Of a DNA stretch of 64,000 bases, positions 58,880 to 64,000 are shown piece by piece. The notes below the pieces were generated by a model. The model did not search any database, was not told the origin of the DNA, and saw only the letters and a list, made by a program, of their open reading frames with translations. The stretch is from Coprosoma sp963660615 (GTDB lineage Bacteria > Bacillota_I > Bacilli_A > RF39 > UBA660): positions 17,813-81,812 of the forward strand of contig CAVKYE010000005.1 in assembly GCA_963660615.1 (NCBI GenBank), read 5' to 3'. Every line of letters starts with the position of its first letter. The first letter of the stretch is position 1. The translations under genes and the position numbers were made by a program.

Positions 58880-59354
58880 GTCAATTGGTGTTTTGATGGT
58901 GAGTTTGAATCAAGTAATCCCTGTTACTTACTGTCAAGGTAAACTTTATTATGAAAATCCTGTTCTTTTTATTCCTAAAATTGATTTAAAAAAGGAGATG
59001 TATCCTAATGATGATAAGTTGAATAATGTTGATAAAAACATTCAGGTGATAGAGGGTTCTAAGATGCCTGATTATAGGGGCGGGAATTTGATTCTTGCTT
59101 CTCATAGTGGTAGTGCGGATATTTCTTATTTTAAACATTTAGATGAGGTTTCGATTAATGATTCTGTTTATGTTTATTATAAGAATAAGAAGTATAATTA
59201 TGTTATTATGGATATTTATGATGTTTTGAAAACTGGATATGTTTCTATTAAGCGCGATAGGGATAAAAGTACTATTACTTTAATTACGTGTAAGAAAAAT
59301 ACTAATAAACAGATAGTCTTAATTGGATATTTGTCAAAAGCGGAAGCACTTTGA
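58860..59354 (+). CDS. Sortase, compact, with altered Arg site
   Basis: 164 residues: N-terminal signal anchor, beta-barrel sortase domain with His82 in ASHSGSADISYF and the nucleophile Cys144 in TLITC. The Arg expected before the last strand is Lys150-Gln151 (NKQIVLIG). ATG 58860 lies within the adhesin gene; there is no good SD, so coupling is likely. It is presumably dedicated to the VPSTG protein upstream. Confidence 0.85.
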   Translation: MKSILVKSIGVLMVSLNQVIPVTYCQGKLYYENPVLFIPKIDLKKEMYPNDDKLNNVDKNIQVIEGSKMPDYRGGNLILASHSGSADISYFKHLDEVSINDSVYVYYKNKKYNYVIMDIYDVLKTGYVSIKRDRDKSTITLITCKKNTNKQIVLIGYLSKAEAL

Positions 59355-59369
59355 TTTGGGTGCTTTTTG
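59344..59369 (+). terminator. Terminator of the adhesin-sortase pair
   Basis: AAGCAC/GTGCTT stem (59344-59349, 59360-59365) with the sortase stop codon in the loop, then T-run. Confidence 0.7.
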
Positions 59370-59429
59370 TGATTTTAAGTTTTTTTGTTAAATATGTTTA
59401 AAATACATATACTTTATTGGGTGAATTGT

Positions 59430-60089
59430 ATGAATTATAAGATTGGCGTTTTTTTGGTACTTGCTTTTTTGTTATGTGCTTTTAATTATGTTAGTGCGGA
59501 GAGTAAGACTTTGCCTTTGCTTTCAAAGGTAATATATTTGGATCCTGGGCATGGTGGGACTGATAGTGGGGCTTTTTATAAGAATGTTAGGGAAGCTGAT
59601 TTGAATTTGAAACTTAGTAATAGGATTGCGAAGTCTCTTAGGGAGGAGGGGGCTACTGTTTATTTGACTAGGTATGATGATTATGATTTAGCGGTTAGTG
59701 GTGCTTCTAATAGAAAGAGGAGTGATCTTTCTAGAAGGGCTAATATTATTAATAAGTCTGGGTGTGATATGTTTATATCAGTTCATTTGAATGCGGAGGC
59801 CTCTACTTTACAATCTGGAGCACAGACGTATTATGATACTATTAATCCAGTGAATGAAAAGATTGCGAAGGTTTTTCAAGAGGAGTTTAAAAGGTATTTG
59901 AATACCACGCGTGATTATAAGGAAAATAGTACTAAATATTTACAAAGAAGGGTAAATAGGCCTGGTATTTTATTGGAGGCTGGTTTTTTATCTAATGCGA
60001 ATGAGAGATATCTTTTACAGAATCGTTCTTATCAAGATAAGATTGCGCAGATTGTTTCTAAGGCAATTATAAAATATTATAATGATTAA
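59430..60089 (+). CDS. N-acetylmuramoyl-L-alanine amidase (CwlD-like)
   Basis: Exported amidase_3 enzyme of 219 residues that cuts between muramic acid and the peptide. Signal peptide YKIGVFLVLAFLLCAF; zinc ligands in LDPGHGGTDSGA (His), READLNL (Glu) and SVHLNAE (His); catalytic Glu in LLEAGFLSN. ATG 59430 follows GGGTGA; an upstream in-frame start lacks an SD. No SPOR or SH3 wall-binding domain. Confidence 0.92.
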   Translation: MNYKIGVFLVLAFLLCAFNYVSAESKTLPLLSKVIYLDPGHGGTDSGAFYKNVREADLNLKLSNRIAKSLREEGATVYLTRYDDYDLAVSGASNRKRSDLSRRANIINKSGCDMFISVHLNAEASTLQSGAQTYYDTINPVNEKIAKVFQEEFKRYLNTTRDYKENSTKYLQRRVNRPGILLEAGFLSNANERYLLQNRSYQDKIAQIVSKAIIKYYND

Positions 60090-60126
60090 TCTTTTCAAAT
60101 GTTTATCACAAAAGTGTGTTAATATG

Positions 60127-60135
60127 TGTTATAAT
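60127..60135 (+). promoter_or_regulatory. Extended -10 promoter of the Abi gene
   Basis: TGTTATAAT, 15 bases before the ATG; GGTGAT is the SD. Confidence 0.55.
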
Positions 60136-60150
60136 TGATATGGTGATAGT

Positions 60151-61086
60151 ATGAAAACTAGGGGCAAGATTTTCAAGACTCTTGAAGAACAAATATTAAT
60201 TTTAAGGGAAAAGGGTTTAGTGGTTGATGATGTTGAGGTCGCTAAGGATTTACTTTTCCGAGAGAATTACTTTTTTATAAGTGGATATCGTCATTTGTTT
60301 ACTTATAATGGGAAACCAGATGTTTTTCTTCCGGGGACTACTTTTGAGGAGTTATATGCTACTTTTGTTTTTGACAGGAGGATTAGAAATATATTTTTTA
60401 AGAATATTTTGATTGTTGAAAATAATATTAAATCTATTATCAGTTATCAATTATCTAAAAAATATGGTTTTAGGGATAAGGATTATTTGGAACCTAAAAA
60501 TTTTATTCAAGATAGGTTAGCTGAAAGGCGTGTTCGGGATGTCTTAAATAAGGTGAAAAGGCAGATACGGGTTAACGGGCATCAACATTCGGCTACGACT
60601 CATTATATTGAAAATTATGGTTATATTCCGATGTGGGTTTTGGTTAAGGTTTTATCTTTTGGGATAATGGCTGAGTTTTATGGCATATTAAAGTTAGAGG
60701 ATCAAAATAAGATTGCTAGTTTTTATAGTGTTAATAGCGAGGTTTTACAGTTATATTTGACGTTACTTTCTAATTTTAGAAATGTTTGTGCTCATGAAGA
60801 TATTTTATATGATCATAGGACGCAAAGGATGATACCTAATACAATTTATCATGAAAAGTTAGATATTTCTAAGGTGGATGATGTTTATATTCATGGAAAG
60901 AATGATTTGTTTAGTTTGGTGATTATGCTTAAGTGTTTACTTCGTAAGGAAGAGTTTAAGGAAATGATTGATGAACTTAAGGAACAGGTTGAAAGACTTG
61001 ACGGGATTATTAATGTTATTCCACTTGATAAAATATTGGATAAAATTGGATTTCCTAAAAACTGGGATGATATAGAGGATTTATAG
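60151..61086 (+). CDS. Abi_2/AbiD-AbiF family protein (HEPN RNase type)
   Basis: 311 residues. The start KTLEEQILILREKGL and FRENYFFISGYRHLF are typical of Abi_2 (PF07751) proteins, and the HEPN catalytic motif RNVCAHED (RxxxxH) is present near residue 211. Members abort phage infection, probably by cleaving RNA. It stands alone, without an antitoxin gene, 9 bases before htrA. Likely single-gene phage defence (inference). Confidence 0.9.
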   Translation: MKTRGKIFKTLEEQILILREKGLVVDDVEVAKDLLFRENYFFISGYRHLFTYNGKPDVFLPGTTFEELYATFVFDRRIRNIFFKNILIVENNIKSIISYQLSKKYGFRDKDYLEPKNFIQDRLAERRVRDVLNKVKRQIRVNGHQHSATTHYIENYGYIPMWVLVKVLSFGIMAEFYGILKLEDQNKIASFYSVNSEVLQLYLTLLSNFRNVCAHEDILYDHRTQRMIPNTIYHEKLDISKVDDVYIHGKNDLFSLVIMLKCLLRKEEFKEMIDELKEQVERLDGIINVIPLDKILDKIGFPKNWDDIEDL

Positions 61087-61095
61087 GAGGAAAAT

Positions 61096-62181
61096 ATGAG
61101 AGAAAAGATTATACAATTGATTGTAATTTTAGTGGTTTTATTGATTGGTGTTTTGGGTACTTTATATTTTGTGAATAATCAAAATAGTGTTCAGACTGAA
61201 TCTTCACATAAGAATGTTACGGTGAAGGAGGAAAATAGTATTGCTTCTTCAATTGATAAGGTTTATGATGCTGTTTATGTTATTGAGGCTTTTAGTAATG
61301 GTACGCAGTCTAGTTCTGGAAGTGGTTTTGTTTATAAAAAAGATAGTAAATATGGTTATATTTTGACTAATTATCATGTTGTAGATGGTGCTTCTAGTTT
61401 GAAGGTTGTTAATATGAATGGTGATGAGGTTTCGGCTAAGTATTTGGGTGGCGATAGTTATGCTGATATTGCTGTTTTAAGAATTGATGCTAAGGATGTT
61501 TTAGATGTTGCTTCACTTGGTGATAGTACTAAGTCAAAGGTTGGAGATACTGTGTTTACTGTTGGTACTCCAGTTGATAGTGAATATATTGGTACGGTTA
61601 CTAAAGGTATTTTGTCTGGTGCTAATAGAACGATTACAGTTAGTGATTCTACTAAGGGCAGTTATATGATGGAGGTTTTACAAACTGACGCGTCTATTAA
61701 TCCTGGTAATAGTGGTGGACCTCTTGTTAATATGAATGGCGAGGTTATTGGGATTACTTCTATGAAACTTGTTACTTCTGAAATTGAAGGTATGGGTTTT
61801 GCTATTCCTATTGAAATTGCAACTAGTCAAATTGAAAAGTTAGAGAAGGGCGAGGAAATTAAAAGGCCATATATTGGTGTTTCGCTTTATGATGTTAGTA
61901 ATACGTCTATGTTATATCGTAATAATTTGAGACTTTCTGACGATATTAAAAGCGGAGCTGTGGTGGCTATGGTTGAAGATGGTTCTCCTGCTGCTTCTGC
62001 TGGACTTAAAACTAATGATGTTATTTTGAAGGTTGATGGTAATAAGATTAAGAGTACTGCACATTTTAAGTTTATGCTTTATAAACATAGTGTTGGTGAT
62101 ACGGTTAAGCTTACTATAAATAGGGATGGAAAGGAAACTGAGCTTTCTTTGAAGTTGTCTGAGAGTTTAGGAAACGATTAG
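61096..62181 (+). CDS. HtrA/DegP-like serine protease
   Basis: Membrane-anchored extracytoplasmic protease, 361 residues: one N-terminal helix (IQLIVILVVLLIGVLGTLYF), trypsin-like domain with triad His (TNYHVVDG), Asp (YADIAVL) and Ser (NPGNSGGPL), and one C-terminal PDZ domain (YIGVSLYDV...GSPAASAGLKTNDVI). Typical Firmicute architecture. AGGAGG before ATG. Confidence 0.95.
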   Translation: MREKIIQLIVILVVLLIGVLGTLYFVNNQNSVQTESSHKNVTVKEENSIASSIDKVYDAVYVIEAFSNGTQSSSGSGFVYKKDSKYGYILTNYHVVDGASSLKVVNMNGDEVSAKYLGGDSYADIAVLRIDAKDVLDVASLGDSTKSKVGDTVFTVGTPVDSEYIGTVTKGILSGANRTITVSDSTKGSYMMEVLQTDASINPGNSGGPLVNMNGEVIGITSMKLVTSEIEGMGFAIPIEIATSQIEKLEKGEEIKRPYIGVSLYDVSNTSMLYRNNLRLSDDIKSGAVVAMVEDGSPAASAGLKTNDVILKVDGNKIKSTAHFKFMLYKHSVGDTVKLTINRDGKETELSLKLSESLGND

Positions 62182-62192
62182 TTTCCTTTTTT
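62170..62192 (+). terminator. Terminator of htrA
   Basis: GGAAAC/GTTTCC stem, loop GATTA, T-run; overlaps the stop codon. Confidence 0.85.
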
Positions 62193-62195
62193 CTT

Positions 62196-62228
62196 AAAAA
62201 AAGGTGTAATGAAATTATTTCATTACAC
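62196..62228 (-). terminator. Terminator of the SleB-type hydrolase
   Basis: Twelve-bp perfect inverted repeat GTGTAATGAAAT/ATTTCATTACAC about a single T. The A-run at 62196-62202 is the minus-strand U-tract. Confidence 0.8.
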
Positions 62229-62232
62229 TCTT

Positions 62233-62661
62233 TTAATGGAGTTCTTTGCATTCTCCGCTTTTTGGATTATAGAAGCAGTGACTTTTGTATTTGCCACTTA
62301 GGTTTTGTCCCCACCATGTGCTTTTGCATGAGGAACCTTTTGATGGGGCATAGAACCATAGGGCGTTTGTGGCTGGATGAAAGTAGTCTCCTCTTATTAC
62401 TCTATCGGCTAGGTTTTTTTCGGTTGTTGTTGGAGTACTGTAAAATAGGGGGCTATTTACGCCTTCAAAACCGCCTGGTGATTGGTATGCGACTTCGGCT
62501 ATTGTTTTTACGTTTTTGAAGTCTAGACAGTCGGCAATGGCTCTATTTACGATGACGTTTCCGACCATGAGCATGCCTAAATCTCCTTCTCCTATGGCTT
62601 CTGCTCTCATTAGTCTTGCCAGCATATCTCTTTCTTTGGTGGTTGTTTGGATTATTCCCAT
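62233..62661 (-). CDS. Cell wall hydrolase, SleB/CwlJ type
   Basis: 142 residues of the Hydrolase_2 domain: LARLMRAEAIGEGDLGMLMV with the presumed catalytic Glu, VIVNRAIADC, KTIAEVAYQSPGGFEGV and ALWFYAPSKG. In spore formers such enzymes degrade cortex, but the family is broader. No signal peptide is visible, so it may be CwlJ-like or exported otherwise. Convergent with htrA. Confidence 0.88.
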   Translation of the reverse strand: MGIIQTTTKERDMLARLMRAEAIGEGDLGMLMVGNVIVNRAIADCLDFKNVKTIAEVAYQSPGGFEGVNSPLFYSTPTTTEKNLADRVIRGDYFHPATNALWFYAPSKGSSCKSTWWGQNLSGKYKSHCFYNPKSGECKELH

Positions 62662-62724
62662 AATATCACTTTATACAATCTTTGATTGTTTCCTTTCTGA
62701 TATAATATATGAAAAAGGTAAAAC

Positions 62725-63370
62725 TTATGTCAATAATTTAGAAAAATGTCTTAATTTTTGTATTAATCTTCCTTGAAAAGTACCATTATCATGCTCTATA
62801 ATTTCTTTTGCTTGAGATACAGAAGTGGCTTTTAAAGCTACCCCTAGTTGTTTACTTCATAACCATATTGAGTTAAAACATCTTTATTGCTAGTTCTTTT
62901 ATCAAGATTTAAAGACATGTAATTAAATGTAGTACAATTGTCAGTTACAAATTTATATGGCATGCTATAATTAGTTAGTATTTGATAGAAAACATGATAA
63001 TATTCATTTAATGTTTCTTGTTTATCAAAATATTTAGGTTTTTTTGTTTTGGGTGTGAATCTTCTAAAGCGATTTTATAATTAACAATTTCATTAATTTA
63101 TTCATCAGACATATCTAAATTAATTTTCTTTTCATTCAATAATTTTTTTATCATAGTCACATTTAGTTTTTCTAGCTTTAGGAGATAATATACTAACCTT
63201 AGATAAGGTTTTATTGATAAAATCATAGTATTTACTCTTATAAAGTAGTATAATATTTTCAGAGAGTGATTTATTTAAAGCATTTAGTTGCTATGTATAA
63301 ATGCAGATTTGCCTTTCTCATTAGTTCTACCTTGGTGACATATTGTATTGCTTTGATGATTGGTGAAGAT
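62725..63370 (-). pseudogene. Decayed IS transposase (DDE integrase-core type)
   Basis: Read on the minus strand, fragments in changing frames give DSHPKQKKPKYF, then YYHVFYQILTNYSMPYKFVTDN and MSLNLDKRTSNKDVLTQYGY, then VALKATSVSQAKEIIEHDN with GTFQGRLIQKL. These follow the order of IS1202/ISNCY-like transposases (HPRxxRxKYFGE ... TDN ... QAKGxIERxxGTxQxRL). Frameshifts, stops and an internal deletion after KYF inactivate it. I could not identify terminal repeats. Confidence 0.8.
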
Positions 63371-63464
63371 TTTAAAGTGGTTTTTACAAACAAATTAATA
63401 GCCAATTTAGTATACGGAAAAGTAAAAAAATAATAAATTTAATATAAATAGGGGATGATACGTG

Positions 63465-63866
63465 ATGTTTAAAATAAATAATAAAATATATAAAGAAGAT
63501 TTCAATTATGAAATAGGAACAGTATTTTATAAAAAACAAATATATAATGTCATTGATTTAATAATTAAATATGAAGAAAAAGGTATACTAAAAACTCATT
63601 ATTTTGAAGGTGTAGAAAACTTAGATTATTTAAAAAAATTAAAAGTTGGTAAAGAAATACATAAAAGTGGAATATCAGGTTATTTATGTTTTGAAAATAA
63701 TGATTTAAATGAAAAAGGTATGGATATTGATTATATAGTTGATATTAATCTTGAAAATGTAAAAGTTAAATGTAAAAGAATTGATGAAGATAATATAGAT
63801 ATAATCATTGAAATAAAAGAATTAAATATTTTATTTAAAAATTTTATTAAAATAGCTCAAATGTAA
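63465..63866 (+). CDS. Uncharacterised A-rich orphan gene
   Basis: 133 residues, ATG 63465 nine bases after GGGGA. The sequence is Ile/Lys/Asn/Glu-rich with alternating short strands (KINNKIYKEDFNYEIGTVFY; VDINLENVKVKCKRIDEDNI). No family recognised. Codon use (AAA, ATA, GAA) is far more A-rich than that of the neighbours, which favour T and G, so recent acquisition is likely. It lies between an IS remnant and a group II intron. Confidence 0.65.
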   Translation: MFKINNKIYKEDFNYEIGTVFYKKQIYNVIDLIIKYEEKGILKTHYFEGVENLDYLKKLKVGKEIHKSGISGYLCFENNDLNEKGMDIDYIVDINLENVKVKCKRIDEDNIDIIIEIKELNILFKNFIKIAQM

Positions 63867-63915
63867 AGTTTAATGCAAGTTTGTATGTTTAAATGCAAAT
63901 TTTCTAAAAGTGAGT

Positions 63916-63943
63916 AACAACCAAAGGGAACTTTGGTTGTTTT
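63916..63943 (+). terminator. Terminator of the orphan gene
   Basis: Perfect eleven-bp stem AACAACCAAAG/CTTTGGTTGTT with loop GGAA and a short T-run. Confidence 0.85.
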
Positions 63944-63947
63944 ACTA

Positions 63948-64000
63948 GTGTGCCGTGCATGGCATATAACTAGGTGGTGAAAGTCCACTATACACGTAAG
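63948..64000 (+). mobile_element. 5' end of a group II intron (runs off window)
   Basis: Begins GTGTGCCGTGCATGGCA and continues with TAGGTGGTGAAAGTCCACTA, the usual opening of domain I in bacterial group II introns. It starts five bases after a terminator's T-run, the insertion preference known for class C introns. The reverse transcriptase would lie beyond the window. Confidence 0.8.

Noticed and set aside
1..64000. Mycoplasma-type code (TGA as Trp)
   Set aside because: TGA ends ung, ecfT and pepE at conserved lengths, and Trp is always TGG in the genes read.
1..64000. CRISPR array or tRNA/rRNA genes
   Set aside because: No regularly spaced repeats and no tRNA T-loop or rRNA segments were seen in any gap.

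Overview
The window comes from a very AT-rich, low-GC Gram-positive bacterium. The best guess is an uncultured Bacilli lineage related to the Mollicutes (RF39/Erysipelotrichia-like gut bacteria). The evidence is a B. subtilis-like gene order, SD-led genes, many extended -10 promoters (TGnTATAAT), and TGA used as a stop (ends of ung, ecfT, pepE), which rules out the Mycoplasma/Spiroplasma code. A sortase, a thioester surface protein, a CwlD-type amidase, a SleB-type hydrolase and a 3D-domain protein show that the cell has a wall. The species assignment is inference.

Layout. 1-3.7 kb: 3' part of metG, a frameshifted radical-SAM/SPASM remnant, a GNAT acetyltransferase, a Nudix protein and an S51 peptidase. 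3.8-11.5 kb: two paralogous gene pairs, each an adenylate-forming ligase followed by a 7-TM hybrid histidine-kinase-like protein. The kinase-like proteins have Gln at the expected phosphoacceptor His and share about 1.17 kb of apparently identical DNA. 11.5-19.6 kb: housekeeping run tatD, yabE-like, rsmA, alanine symporter, ung, tilS, ftsH. 19.6-21.0 kb: an inverted pair of perfect DnaA boxes, a remnant AAA ATPase, and gpsA on the minus strand. 21.1-35.25 kb: S10-spc-alpha operon from rpsJ to rplQ, including secY, adk, map and infA.

35.25-48 kb: an accessory island between rplQ and the ECF transporter genes, which are adjacent in B. subtilis (rplQ-ybxA-ybaE-ybaF-truA-rplM-rpsI). Its left half is a tandem array of unfamiliar genes: two coiled-coil paralogs, a DUF4116-like protein, a PP2C phosphatase with a large N-terminal domain, and a five-repeat protein. 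All are driven by copies of one intergenic cassette of terminator, conserved upstream block, -35, T-tract and -10. In three copies an uninterrupted run of 17-18 T forms most of the promoter spacer, which predicts phase variation by slippage. The array also carries debris of rpoA and rplQ and an 800-bp exact repeat. I consider this array the best candidate for an undescribed system. The right half holds an arylsulfotransferase, a MerR-controlled redox operon, a small protein and an SDR enzyme.

48.2-54.2 kb: ecfA1-ecfA2-ecfT-truA with unusually degenerate ATPases, mtnN (minus), an MBL-fold hydrolase, and rplM-rpsI with a pseudoknotted leader. 54.3-54.4 kb: a probable small RNA with its own promoter and terminator. 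54.5-57.7 kb: an RlmK/RlmI-like methyltransferase, a RluA-type pseudouridine synthase, and pyrG behind a leader attenuator. 58-62.7 kb: a surface cluster (thioester adhesin, sortase, amidase), an Abi_2 HEPN protein, an HtrA protease and a SleB-type hydrolase. 62.7-64 kb: a decayed IS transposase, an orphan A-rich gene, and the 5' end of a group II intron placed just after a terminator and running off the window.
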